From assembly GCF_016920785.2 (NCBI RefSeq), contig NW_024609846.1:104894831-104958830 (forward strand): a stretch of DNA of 64,000 nucleotides, read 5' to 3'. This DNA comes from Ixodes scapularis (lineage: Eukaryota; Arthropoda; Arachnida; Ixodida; Ixodidae). How positions within the stretch are numbered: position 1 is the first letter of the stretch; every line of letters starts with the position of its first letter. Positions 25,149 through 36,414 of this stretch are shown here, one piece after another. A model generated the notes under the pieces. That model was given only the letters and a program-made list of their open reading frames with translations, had not been told where the DNA came from and did no database searches. The position numbers and the translations under genes were made by a program.

Positions 25149-26149
25149 CTCTTAGTAGAGAAAAGTACAAATAGTTTGGTATCAAATAGGATAGCCATAA
25201 CACCAGAAACAGCATGCACTCCTCGTGATTTTGTATGTGGAAGACACGCATCAAACAGTTACAGCAATATATACATATATATACTTTGGTAGCGACAGTT
25301 CAGTTGCCTATTCAGATGAGGATTACATAGATTTATCTTCTAAATATCGTTCGTAAGTAGTCCTTCGTATCGCTTTCGGTGCGTTCAGTGGCCACCACAC
25401 GCCAAACACTACCGGTTTAATGTTCAGCAAAGCTATCCCCACCTTGACTTCGAGTTCAATCCCACCCGAACTAAAGGAAAGTTCGTCGCAGCTTTAAAAG
25501 TTCGCGAAGTGAATAACCTCCTCCTCCTTCTACGCCGATGTCTTCAAGTCAACGGGTGCACGCACAAAAACAATATCGAAATAAACGAGAAAAAAAAAAA
25601 GATTAAAGCTGCGAATATCAGCTTATAGCGTGTATATACTGCACGCCTCATAGATAAATCTACGAGGACGGCCCTCGGAAATGCACGTCGATGGCCCGGG
25701 CTATCGCTCGACGCCCCTGTCGAGAAGGGATCCCTCCCCAAATAAACGGCGACAGGCCCATCGCGAGATGCCGTAAAGTCAGGAGGCAGACGATCGTCTC
25801 CATTTTACGAACCACCACGCCTCCGCATTTGGGTCGTTTCGGCCGTTCGGAATCGCCGGGACAAGTGCAAAGCTTCTTCGCGTGCGCCGTATTGCCCGCC
25901 GCGCTGCTTTCAGACGCTGCCTGGCGCCAGTCTGCAAACCAAATTGTTCGTAAACCCCTCGGAGAGGCTGTAGGCGCGTGCCAGCACGAACGACATACAT
26001 TCAAAAGCTGTATACGCAGACCCCACCGGGGGCACCCCGGCCACTAAAATGACGTGGTTTGAAAGTGCAGAAGAACAGGCGAGGGTATGCCGAGCCGAAC
26101 CGATTTTTGTAGGCTAGGGACGTATACCCTGGAAGTTTCTTGGAGTCGA

Positions 26150-26302
26150 ATAATAGAGAGTTTGAGAAGAGGGGGCTCCATCGTTTCGGGTAGCTTGGGG
26201 CGTCTCACTGAGCATGCGCGGACGTTCTGCGTGTGATCTCTGCGACGCCTCATGCTGCGCGGGTGACCCGAAGCGCCCCGTACGATAAAACTCTCTATTA
26301 TG
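26150..26302. mobile_element. Short foldback MITE with shared GAGTTTTAG tip (member 1)
   Basis: The left end reads AATAATAGAGAGTTTGAG; the right end, reverse-complemented, reads ACATAATAGAGAGTTTTATC. Inner arms are imperfect (TTTCGGGTAGC/CTTCGGGTCACC; GAGCATG/CAGCATG). Non-coding. Confidence 0.55.
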
Positions 26303-28193
26303 TGTGAGTTACTTGGATAGCTGCTGATGACGATACCAGACACCTTCTCAATCCAATGTGCGAAGAACAACTACAACGCGGTGTCAGTATTTCGTTTTGT
26401 GGCATTAACGCCATTTTATGACGCTGTCCGAAAGAACTACAGTCTACTATAGACGATTCCAAGCAGGGTGACTGGCCGCCGCCATGTTTCTGCTCGTGCG
26501 GGCGCGCTCGTGCAATTGCAATATTGTCAAAGCTACGTTCACGCGCACGCTGCACATGCTTTCACGGAAGGGGCACCAGTCGGAGCTCGATGCTTGCAAA
26601 TGTCTATATAAATACACGGTATAGTGTTGAGCGGCTCACGTGACGCGTGTGGTGTAGATCGCGATAGGTGGTTGTGCGCGTGCACCGCGTGCACGAGCAC
26701 GTGCGGCGGCACGTGCGGATTGCAGCGACTTTCTGCTGCCCTGTAGATGGCAGCGCCGCGATTGTTGTCTACACGCGCAGCCCCACAAGTCTCCATTGTC
26801 GAGTCGCGCCGGTTCAAACACTGCCGCGTATTCTAGTACGCAGTAATAGAACTAGTGCTAACATACCCAAGCATCAAGGAGAATTCTGGGAATGTAAGTC
26901 TACGCGTCGCACGCGTTCGCCTTCCCCGTATAAAATATTCGAGGTAAATTACCAAAATAAGGCGTTGATGAGCGCGCGTGCAAAATGCCTTTTGTTTCAG
27001 GCTCTTGCCTTACAGGAAGTATTCACTGGCGGCCATAGTTGCGTGCGCGACTGCTGAGCGCGTGCTGACGGCGAGCTTCCACGGTTCTTTTGCAACGTGC
27101 ATTCCACATCATCAGGATTGCCGGTCTTAGCAGCCTATTCATGTGGGCTCGTTCTGAGCGTGCGCTCTAGACAGCACCCACAAATATGGCGCCCAGTAGA
27201 CGCCAGCACGTGCGGTGCGTAGACCTATATGTTCCCTGCCACCTCTTCGATGCTGGTGATTTAGCGATAGGCTTATTGACACTGGCACATTCCAGATTAA
27301 TGCGAGGAGAAAAGTTTGTGAAGTTTTGTTACCGCATTCACTCGAGTAATATGCGCAAGCTGCCCGACTGCTTTACCCGCGGAGCACACGCACGGCCAAT
27401 CATTGCGCAGAGGCGCAGCGATTAACGACGTCGAAAATTTGAATCTGAGCAGGTATACATAGAGTCATTGGGAGCATTAGAAACTTGAGGTGACGCTTAT
27501 GATATTGTTTTCTGATTTGTCCGCTCTCTCTGTCGACGCCGATGATTATACATATCTTCATATACAGTGGTGTCTATTGCTCGAGTAAAAACAACGCTTC
27601 GCAATTTTCGTCCCGTTCAACGACGGCAGTCGGTTACGTCCATCTAATGCAATTAATTTTCGGCATATTCCATAATGTTGTTTTTATTATATATATATAT
27701 AAAAGATCCCCGCTGTTTTGCGCCTTGTCCGCGCCAAGGCAGAGAGGAAGGACTTCGGAATACGCAAAAACGCGGAAGCGCGTCTATATAGCTTCCGACT
27801 TAACGACCGAGAACTTTATTACCCTTTTATCCTCTCTACAAACAAAGCGTGACTATAAGGTCCGTCCGAATGGGGCTGAAAAATTTCGCGTGCGTCTCAG
27901 ATCTGAATAACGCATCTATCTGGGTGGGCCTGCGCTCGGGACCAAGTATAGACCGTTTTATCGTGGGTAGCGCCATTTTGAGGGCGAGAGAGAAAAAGGG
28001 AAGGGGCTACCGGCGCTTTCCCCCTTTCTGATTGTGTAGAAAGAGTGAAAGTCGCGGATGAGAGGCATGGCCGGTGTTGGGTGTCTGCTGTGCCCCAACT
28101 TCTTTCGCGCCTTTCTTTTCTGTTTTAGACTCGCAAACTTAATTAGAGCCACGGGTTTCGATGGCAACAGTCCGCCGGTCATCGGGACACTAT

Positions 28194-28341
28194 TGCTCGG
28201 TCATAGGGTGCACGAATAACGACAGAAAGCGTCGAATACCGCCCAAGAACCTCGTAGCTTGCATGGAATTCGGCAAGGCACGTGCGGCTGCAATGTTTCG
28301 AAGCTCCACCGCTTTCCGCGTGACTGGAAATGGTTAACCAT
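28194..28341 (+). pseudogene. Second, partial THAP fragment in the left arm
   Basis: Plus-strand translation reads HYCSVIGCTNNDRKRRIPPK and continues in frame to a stop near 28341. Only the first part, up to about 28310, is homologous to the right-arm copy. The tryptophan and the CxxH end are absent. It is a mirror-image fragment of the 29060-29305 pseudogene, with no start codon visible. Confidence 0.6.
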
Positions 28342-29059
28342 TCATAAATTTTTGCTTGCAATAGGCCCCTTTCAACGCAGCCGTTTTTAGTAATGAACTA
28401 GCGATACACGAACCGGGAACCTCAATTAACTTTTGTAAACACCCGGAGCTGCTACAGATCGTTTTGCTGCGCTGCTTTTTTCTTGCGTGTCCGTGTTCTC
28501 ATATTTCATTGTGGATGAACGACGAAGACGTTCTAGATGTGCTTATATCGAACCGCAGAAAGCGTCAAAGCAGCCACGAATTATTTTACTATTTGATGCA
28601 ACATTTTGAGCACTAACCTCCAATTTCTACCACTGACACGTTCGCTGCCGCTGTTCCCCCCGTTGGCGCACTGGCGGATGCCATGACTCGAACAAAGAAA
28701 CGTACACACTGGGCTCGAAGACGCAGATCGCAACACACGAGTCGTACCCTGGAGCGACTATCCAGCGCTTCAAAGCGCCCAATCAACGGAAACAACCCAA
28801 ACAACCCACCAGCGGCACTCCAAGGAGCGCTTTTGCCGGCTCTCTGGTATCGCACAGGGGATCGCTATTCAGGAAAACCGATAGAACTACCTTTCCAACA
28901 ATTTCTAGCCTCAGCCGGCGGCGAAAATAAGCCTTCAACTAAGTGTTGTAAATTATGAAATCGAGTGAGTCACCACTGCAAATTATCAATATTAAGATAA
29001 ATTCAGTTACAAAATTTTACAAGCTGAAGCAGCAATTATTACGAGAATACTGGCAAGGA

Positions 29060-29305
29060 CCTTGCGAGCGTACCCCATGTTCATCGGCGGTACAGCGTTC
29101 GGTGCGCGCTTCATTTACAAGATGTTCCGAGCACAGTCGATAGGATGGCGTTTAGGAAACGTCTTTTCGGTTTACGGACGCAATCCACTGCCACCGAGAC
29201 CGGGGTCAGCCGCTCTCGCCTTGCCGGATTCATTGCAAGCTACATAGGTCCTCGGACAGTATTCGACGCTTTCTGTCGTTATTCCTGCACCCTATGACCG
29301 AGCAA
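29060..29305 (-). pseudogene. THAP-type zinc-finger (transposase N-terminal) pseudogene fragment
   Basis: On the minus strand, starting near 29300, translation gives CSVIGCRNNDRKRRILSEDL. After a stop and a frame change it gives RWQWIASVNRKDVS, a stop, then TPSYRLCSEHLV. This matches the C2-CH signature of THAP domains: a CxxxxC pair near the N-terminus, an invariant Trp followed by a basic stretch, and a final CxxH in the context LCSEHF (here LCSEHL). THAP domains bind DNA and sit at the N-terminus of P-element transposases and many derived host proteins. At least two in-frame stops and a frameshift show it is dead. It lies across the right arm of the foldback at 27947-29538 and the adjoining centre. 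Confidence 0.75.
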
Positions 29306-29646
29306 TGGTGTCCCGATGACCGGGGAACTGTTGCTATCGAAGCCCGTTACTCTAATTAAGTTTGCGAGTTCAAAACAGAAAAGAAAGCGCGAACGAAGTT
29401 GGGGCACAGCAGACACCCAACACCGGCCAAGCCTCTCATCCGGGACTTTTTACTCTTTCTACACAATCAGAAAGGGGGAAAGCGCCGGTAGCCCTTTCCC
29501 CTTTTCTCTCTCGCCCTCTTTCAGTAAAACGGTCTATATACAGTGACGCGGATGCCGCCCTTGGCGCGACCGACGCGCGTTCAGCCCCGCCCGACCAACG
29601 CATAGTTCACCGCAGCAGGAAGGAAAGGGCTCGGGGCACGAGCGGT

Positions 29647-29688
29647 CGACCTCCGGGCTTCGACCTCCGGGCTTCGACCTCCGGGCTT
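29647..29688. repeat. Perfect 14-bp tandem repeat, three copies
   Basis: The unit CGACCTCCGGGCTT is repeated three times without mismatch, followed by a partial CGATCTC. It begins about 110 bp outside the right end of the THAP foldback. Confidence 0.95.
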
Positions 29689-30028
29689 CGATCTCGACGC
29701 AGCAATCACTCCGACGGTGGTTCGATCCTGGCGATACGCCGCAGTCAAAGAGCTCATGCGTCGTACAAAATACACGCGGGGTGTTTCGTTGCGGGCACGA
29801 TGACAGAGTTATCAACGCCCCAAGCATGTTCCAAGCATGTTTGATCCGCATATATGCATGCTTCCAACATGACTGCAGAGAGTTTTTGCATGGCCAATGT
29901 GACCGTTATAGAAGTTATAGATGTCGTCGGTATATTTTACCTCCCTATTCCCAATTCCAACGTTGCTCATTTAAACCTCTTCCAAGACTCGTACAACGTT
30001 TTTGTTTTTCTTGAACTTTTATTTAGAC

Positions 30029-31185
30029 TAGGGGTCTCAAACTCATTCGAGTGTGGAGGCCAGATAGCCCAGCCCTGAAAGGACGAGTGCCGATTGGGGG
30101 GAAAGCGGGGGGGAGTAATATTTTGCTATTTTGGGACAAAAAAAAAAATGTAAGCAAACAGCAGTGATGTTTCACGCTGCAAAGCAGCCGGCTGTCCCAG
30201 AGCCATCTCAGGGATTTTCTAGACAAGGAACCTTGTGCTGTCTGCTTTTTGTAAGCTCCCCGTATCGCCGTCTTTAGCTTTCCTTTGCACGTACGACTAT
30301 AGTTTGGGCCCACATTTGATGTTATAAGAAAATTTAAAACGCCGCCACAGCAGATTATTCTGACAGTTTTCGACAGAGCGAGAGCGAGCACACCTTCCCT
30401 GCCCTGCCACGCAATTCACTATTGGCTCGAAAGGCATATAAAATGTTCTCTCCATCGCCCCAAACAACAACAGCACGAGCTTGTGGCGGGTTAGTTCAAA
30501 AACAATAATTTGCGGGGAATACTGTGCAAATGATTTGTACATATTTTTTGTATAAGTGTAAATATCGGGAGTGATCTTTATTAGTGGAATAGGGTAATTT
30601 GTATAATAGGTTAATGTGCTCCACTTGGGACTCAAAAGGAAGGAGCAAAAGCGCAAGGAAGAACTTTACACTAAAACATCGTTGGTAGTCAGCTGTGTGC
30701 CATATTCTGTCCTTTCTGTCTTTGTGTTCTAGATATTTCTAAAGTTCAAGCTGATATAACTACAAGTTCTCTCCATACCGGGAGATTTTGCTTCCTTGAC
30801 GATTTTTAAAGGAACAATATAAGAAAATTTCTTAATTTTAAAGCTATTGTCTGACAGCTAGAAGCCCAGCTCATAGCCTTATTTTTGTCATTTTCTCCCC
30901 TTTAAACGAGAGTTTGTGCAACCGGGATGCCTCCTCGTGCAAAGATCTGGCGCTTGTTATTTAGATGAGAAAAGAATGAGAAACCAATATTTAGACGAAG
31001 CAAAACTACGTCCAGAAGATGATCAGAGTAATGCAAAATGCGTAAATACGTTATATAAACCTTTTTTTTTTCGGAAATAAATTGACGATATAAAACTTAT
31101 TATTGGTGCCTGTGGCATTCGTGGTATCGGAACCGGGGGGTTCGCAGCCTCGGGTTGCTTGCTGTCCGCGTGTTTGAGACCCTTG
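30029..31185. mobile_element. Non-autonomous hAT-type transposon, 1157 bp
   Basis: The left end reads TAGGGGTCTCAAACTC; the right end, reverse-complemented, reads CAAGGGTCTCAAACACGCGG. This is the CAGGGGTCTCAAAC tip common among animal hAT elements. Flanking 8-bp sequences are ATTTAGAC (30021-30028) and ACTTAGAC (31186-31193), identical at 7 of 8 positions, as expected for an old hAT target duplication. No transposase motifs were recognised inside; ORFs at 30023-30391 and 30297-30656 are unrecognised. Confidence 0.85.
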
Positions 31186-31646
31186 ACTTAGACTATGTCA
31201 GGGGTCATCCATGGTCCAGTGAGAGCGGGGTGGAGAAATTAACGAGAACTATATAACCCTTAACGAACGGGCCTATGTTGAAGGCCTATACAAGTTGAAA
31301 GAAAGGAGAAAGCGAATCGAATCTCACGAAAAGTAACTTACCTAAAATAAAGCATGTCGGAATCAATACTGCGCAGGCAACCTGGTTAGGAGCCAGTCTC
31401 AACCCTGAGACAAATTAATTCTTACTTCGCCGTGTCTCAGGTTTAAGATTATCAAGTTTGTAGACTTTATTTTTTTTATTTTATCGAGCATAATTGTGCA
31501 CAATTGGGTAAAGAAACTAGTCGGAAAGGCGCCCCGAACCTCGAATGAACGTCCCAGGGAAACGGTGAATTGGAAAGTTCAAAGCTAGCTCCGTGCCGCA
31601 TATGGGGAAGCGCACGGCCCATACAACGTGAAGGTCCCCCGGACAG

Positions 31647-32030
31647 TGTTGGTAACGTACTCGCTAGAATCCGAAATTACTAATGACCCGAGTAAAGTAG
31701 TTCCGTTACTATTTCAGAGTCCGGTCTAGGAAATTACGTCACTCGTTAGATTTGATTAAAATTAGTCACCTTTTTGGTCCCTTCGAAGAGACAACGCGCT
31801 ATAGGGACCTGGTTGTATCCTTCAAGTTTGATAAACAAAGGATACCACGAAATCGCTCTGTACAAGTTGACTTGCTGTCCAAGTACGCAACCGCGGCCTA
31901 TCGCTGCCAAATACTGAAATCGAAAGTAACGAAAATAGTAACGTTCGTTAGTTTTTGGAAGTAACGGTATCGGTATTTCGTTGCGTTTGCAGGGCGGTAA
32001 CGAATCTTAGTGACGTGTTCATGGACCTTT
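31647..32030 (+). mobile_element. Probable hAT-type MITE, left end only
   Basis: The sequence AGTGTTGGTAACGTACTC at 31647, followed by AATTACTAATGACC and GTTCCGTTACTATTTC, is the usual layout of a widespread animal hAT MITE class with GTAACG/CGTTAC repeats. GTAACG repeats continue to about 32000 (AAAGTAACGAAAATAGTAACG). No CGTTACCAACACTG right end was found, so it is truncated or decayed. Confidence 0.5.
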
Positions 32031-32156
32031 TTTTCGAGTAACGATCGCAGTCTGGGGAGTTGTACGCGAACTACAAGTGAAAGACAGCTTAACGTGCCCC
32101 CGCCCCGTCAGAACGCACTGTCATCGTGCCGTTGTATCGGTCTTCGTTGCATTTAA

Positions 32157-32272
32157 TGAAAACTTTTAGCAAACCGCTACCGTGTTCCGCGTACCGCACT
32201 ACCGGAGCCTTTGAAGCATGCTTTTGTACTGCAATGCGCGGAACACGGTAACGGTTCGCTAAAGTCCCTATT
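32157..32272. mobile_element. Short foldback MITE with shared tip (member 2, subfamily of 46177)
   Basis: The left arm has ACTTTTAGCAAACCGCTACC and GTGTTCCGCG, followed by TACCGGAGCCTTTGAAGCAT. The right arm keeps GCGGAACACGGTAACGG and CGCTAAAGTCCCTATT. The left-arm interior matches the 46177 element closely; the right arm is shortened. Confidence 0.7.
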
Positions 32273-32535
32273 GCCCCATACTATACCGATGCTAGAAAAA
32301 AAAAATAAAGAGTCATTAAGAGAAGGCAAAATAGGCGCAGGTATATGTGCTGAACATGTAGGCCGTGAGGGACGGTGCACTCCGAAAATGGCGATAGCGG
32401 GAAGCTAAGGCCAGGGAAGAGGGTGTGCGCATGTGTAAAAGCTTACTGCGAAAAAAAGAAAGAAAAATGGATTTTTGGATTAATTATTGAGTAACGGTAT
32501 TTCCTTTCTTATTTTCGGCAACGGACACAAGACTG

Positions 32536-32990
32536 CAGTGGGGGGGCGACGTGGGCGCTTCCGGGGACCGGGAGGCGGGCGCCGGACGTGGCCCCGCGCG
32601 AGGCGTGGGGGACTTCCCACGCCGTCGGCGCCTCTCGCCCGTGAGGTCGGCGCGGCCGCCGAGCGCCTCCGTCCAGCGCCTCGCTCTTCCGCCTCTTTTT
32701 CCCGTCGAAAGTGCAGATCCGCGCCAGTTTGAATAATGGCCGGGCGACGAGGAGCGCGCGTGAGCGCGGCGAGAGCGGCGCGCGAGCCCGGCGGTCACGA
32801 GCGCACTGATCATTCCACGGGCTGCGGATACCAGACGGCGCGGCCCGGCGCGCATGGGGCCGAGTTGCCCCAACGAGCGAATAAGCGGGACTTGGAAATG
32901 CGCGCCGACTTTGGGAGTCCTTTCGCTGCGGGACGGTTCGTGACGGAGATCCCACGCGCTTTGCGCTCGGGGATACATGTATACGTCGTC
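32536..32990. promoter_or_regulatory. CpG-rich island, candidate promoter
   Basis: A dense run of CG dinucleotides and G/C content far above the flanks. It generates overlapping spurious ORFs on both strands, including one of 246 codons on the minus strand. It lies about 15.7 kb upstream of the first recognised exon of the minus-strand EGF gene, so it could hold that gene's start, an unrelated promoter, or a GC-rich repeat. No TATA box, initiator or first exon was identified. Confidence 0.3.
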
Positions 32991-33386
32991 CGTGCACTCG
33001 CTGGTTGTTCGTTTCCAAGATGTGTCCGGTGGCCCGACATAAAAAGTCCCTCGATGTGTTTGCGTTCGTCTTGCAAGTCAAATGCGCCAAAGCACGAGGC
33101 CCGTGCCCCGTGCGGGTCTTGGAAGCAAATCGCGGGGAAAAGCATCGAAATGAGCGGCACTTGGAAGCGAATGACGAAGGAGCAGTTGCTTGTGGCACGT
33201 GTTTCGCGCGTTCGCACAGCGATGCCGGTCGGTACTTCGAAGAAAACAAAAACGCAAATCGCCAATTTTGTAGAGAGGGATTGATAGACCTTTCCGGTAA
33301 TATGTGGTGCCCCCAGCGTCTGCTTTACGCATAGTGCCATTCAGATGTACGACACGTGAAATTATCGTGTGTATAGTATACATAAA

Positions 33387-33390
<4 letters not shown>

Positions 33391-33461
<71 letters not shown>
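33391..33461. repeat. (AT)n microsatellite
   Basis: An uninterrupted TA run of about 70 bases. It may form cruciforms or be length-variable. Confidence 0.98.
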
Positions 33462-33464
<3 letters not shown>

Positions 33465-33836
33465 GAACAGGGCAATAAAGAACGTTCTAACAACAACTTC
33501 TCCCCAGCATAGGCCTTTGTGGGGGCTCGTCATCGCCCTATTCAATGGCTCGGCACCTCGATAAAAAAAAAAAAAAAGTCAGCAATGACGGGTGTAATCT
33601 GGCGCCTGTGCAAGGCGTCTCTAAGCATACCTACGTGCGGTCGTGTATCACCACTGCGTGATGCGAGTTAAAGAACCCATGCTAGCGGTTGTATTGCACT
33701 GGCTAAATTTCTTACCAACAGCTGACACACCATATGCCCGCTGAGGCTGACTAACTTTCGTCTGTTTGAACCATGCACACAACATCATATCTTATTTTAT
33801 CGAGGAACCTCAGCCCGTCAAAGATGTCAGCGATGC

Positions 33837-33886
33837 CATAGCAAGGACACACGTGTCCTTGCTATTGGGGGGGGGGGGGGGGGGGG
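33837..33886. repeat. Near-perfect palindrome abutting a G20 run
   Basis: ATAGCAAGGACAC and GTGTCCTTGCTAT pair perfectly around a 2-base centre (33837-33864). After a T and T, twenty G residues follow. The palindrome plus G run could form a cruciform and a quadruplex. Confidence 0.85.
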
Positions 33887-35044
33887 ATTAAATTACAAAA
33901 CTAACCATTTGTAAGGTCAATAACATCAAAAGAATAATAAGCACCTCAAACACAAGAACCGAAAACAAGACGGCACCGAGCGTTACCTACAACTGGATTT
34001 TTTTTTTTATTGAAAATTTAATAGGCGCTTAATCTTCTTTCGACGCACCAACTAGCCCAAGTTTCCATTTTGCTAGATAACATCAAGTCACTCAGCAGGC
34101 AATCGCCGCTTCCCATTATTAAAACAAAAGTAAGGTTTCCGTTTTTCTTTTCTTTTTTTATGGGAACACAAGTTCAAAATTAACGCGCTAAAGTGCTATC
34201 CCACACGATAAAAACCATGGATGTAAAAACGAACGGGGAGATTAAAATCTCAAGACGGACAGGTTACTTCGTACTGATTGTCTGTAAAATATCCCATCTT
34301 TCTCTTTCATGATTCCTAACCTTCAATGTTCAGGTGTTCAGCATACTCCGTTTGCTTTTGTTATTGAGCATTTCATTCCCTATCTAGCCGTTCCGCTGCC
34401 TTAACGTATTATTTTCTAGAAAAAATATTGCATTTTAATGCGCTAAATTTTGGTTAGAGATCGCCAGGCTTTGAAGGGTTACACATGCTAAATATGGGTT
34501 CGAAAAGTGGGCAGTACCAATTGAAAAACGTGTGGCTCAGAGACAGCGTTCCTCACACTTTTGAAGGTCATCTATAAGTTCGAGAGCGAGAGCCGTTTAC
34601 CCGTAGCCTGATCAAATGCAATCCAGCTTGCACTCTCGTAGAGAGCGCTACAGTTTATAGTCCCACAAAATGGACACCGGTGTTTCGAATCTTCCCATGT
34701 ATCAGTAGAGTGACACTTGGCAACAAGCGTAGAGGACCGATCCGTTCACTTTTATACGAAGGCATAAACATCTAAGATAACGCCTAGAGTGTTAGGAGGG
34801 CTAAGCGTGGCGCTTAAAACGTTGGAAAAATACTTTTAAAGCAGCGGGGAGGGAAGAGAGTTTACCTTTCCAAACTGCTAAACTCGTAAACTACGAAGCA
34901 ATCGCGGCTCTTCTTTTTCTTCTTTTTGTATCAATGCGCGATCCACGAAGCGGAACAGCGGAGTTGCGCAACAAACTCCCGCCTCCGCGCGAAAAAAAGA
35001 AGAAAAGTTTTACCTTACGATAGATTGCAGGAAGAACTAAGAGC

Positions 35045-35190
35045 CATCCGCCAGCCAATCCAGCACTGTGAACGTACCACGTGACTGCGTACCCGGCAGG
35101 TCGCTGCGTTCCGTTCCGAACTTCACGTGGCACTAACGCGGCACCGGATTCGTTCTGATGGCTGGTATACGTCCTCTGCGGTCCATCGAA
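35045..35190 (+). repeat. Dispersed repeat family B, copy 1 (E-box bearing)
   Basis: The copy has AGCCAATCCAGC at the start, then ACCACGTGACTGCG, GTCGCTGCGTTCC, TTCACGTGGCACTAACGCGG, a GGTTCTGATGGCTG-like segment and GTCCTCTGCGGTCC. Copies 2 and 3 share this order. It carries two CACGTG palindromes. Confidence 0.6.
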
Positions 35191-35484
35191 GGGTGGGGTA
35201 CAGTGCGGTAGACACTCGGCTAGACAAATAGCCCCGCGCCCGCGATAACCAATCGAAATTAAACGACGGCAAAAAAAGAAAGAAGAAACTCAGCCGACCG
35301 AAGATGTATACGAAGCTGTATAGATAGACCGCGAAGATGTACTATACAACGGCTAGGGAGATGTTAGCTATAGTCGGATGCGTGTCTTGGCGCCGTAAAT
35401 CCAGGCCCCCCTCTTCGAACACCTCCACCGCTGTTCGTCTGCTCCGCTTCGCCTTAAGATGCACCGAGGCGGACTCCACGAGTC

Positions 35485-35630
35485 ATGCGAGCCAATCCAG
35501 CGCGGTCGAAACATCGCGTGACCGGGCGCCCCGCGCGTGGCCGCGTTCCTTCCGAAGATCACGTGACACTCACGCGGCATTCGATTGGTTCCGACGGCTG
35601 GTGGCGTCCTCCGCGGTCTGACGTGCGGTA
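35485..35630 (+). repeat. Dispersed repeat family B, copy 2
   Basis: The copy shows AGCCAATCCAGCGCGG, a GCGTGACC segment, GGCCGCGTTCCTTCCGAAG, ATCACGTGACACTCACGCGG and GGTTCCGACGGCTGG, followed by CGTCCTCCGCGGTC. It lies about 430 bp from copy 1 in the same orientation. The two could be a local duplication or independent insertions. Confidence 0.6.
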
Positions 35631-35965
35631 AAACGGCGCGCAGTATTTCTACCCTCTCCGCAGAAAAAGACGGCACCGCCGGGGCAGGGCTCGCAGGAAC
35701 CGCGTGCATGCACACCGACACCTCGGCGAAAACAAGTTGCAGAAATCGCGTTAGGCGATCTGTTTCCTTTTCTTGCTTCCTCATTACAAGCCGAAGTCGA
35801 CGAACTCCCCGAAATTAATGAGCGAGCGTGAGTCTAGCTCGAAGGGGAAGCGAGCGAGGGGCGCCTTCCCGGCGTGTGCTCAGATGCCCCCGTGCTGTTG
35901 TTGGGGCGTAGATTTAAACTCCGTTCGGTCCCCCCGAGCTGACAGTGCGGTGCGCGCAATGCGAG

Positions 35966-36109
35966 CTCGCCGGACCAACCAACCGCCTCGCTTTCATCGC
36001 CCGACCCCGAGCTCCCTGTACGTGCATGGGCGGGAGGGCGATCACGTGGTGAAAGATGGACGCACGACTTGTCCAGCCAGCAAGTAGCTTCCATCGCACT
36101 GTCGGGTTG
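35966..36109 (+). repeat. Dispersed repeat family C, copy 1
   Basis: Collinear with 55962-56101. Shared blocks are CCGCCTCGCTTTCATC, ACCCCG followed by a GGGCGGGAG/GGGTGGGAA stretch, GCGATCACGTGG, and CAAGTAG followed by TCGCACTG/GCGCACTG. Both copies carry one CACGTG. Confidence 0.55.
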
Positions 36110-36414
36110 GAGGTGGGCGGGGTTATAGCGGCGGCACGGATTACGGTGAGCTGCGGTGAGGACACCGACGAGGTGCTGCGCTGCGTGGCAACGGGTCGCG
36201 GGGAAAGAACCTCGTTTGCGCCTTCGATTGGGCTTTTCTCCGCCAGCGCGGCTGCGTTCATCGGCGGGCGAGAAGTACGGGTCTAATGAGTTGGCCCGGG
36301 GGTGAAACGAACCATCTAACCTGCGACTAACAACCGTGAACAAAAACACACACACACACTTTCGGGCAGTTTCTGAGTTTATGGATTGGTCCTTCGTGCC
36401 TTTTAACGGTTATA

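Larger units (their letters stand above)
16832..27946. other. Non-coding block upstream of the first recognised exon
   Basis: Expected to be intron of the EGF gene or its upstream region. Besides the repeats listed separately it holds C-rich low-complexity sequence at about 19925-20030, a short hairpin at 17350-17379 (GCATTAGC/GCTAATGC) and AT-rich stretches at 24880-25300. No signal-peptide exon with a phase-0 donor was recognised. Confidence 0.45.
27947..29538. mobile_element. Large foldback transposon with broken THAP-domain sequence in both arms
   Basis: Two arms of about 330-360 bp (27947-28310 and 29207-29538) are inverted copies of each other, separated by roughly 0.9 kb. Each tip is TATAGACCGTTTTA or a close variant. 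The arms share recognisable blocks such as CTACCGGCGCTTTCCCCC and TGTGCCCCAACTTC, and a coding fragment reading CSVIGC(T/R)NNDRKRRI, the start of a THAP zinc finger. The centre has no recognised protein. No clear target duplication was seen. It looks like a transposon whose first coding exon was captured when one end was duplicated in inverted orientation. P-element-like or another THAP transposase family is possible. Confidence 0.75.

Noticed and set aside
28683..28958. 91-codon frame in the centre of the THAP foldback, considered as remaining transposase
   Set aside because: No catalytic motif or similarity to P-type transposase could be seen; the antisense frame is equally open.
32509..33249. 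246-codon open frame on the minus strand
   Set aside because: It lies over a CpG island where stops are rare. Other frames are also open, the translation is Arg/Ala/Ser-rich, and no domain pattern is visible.
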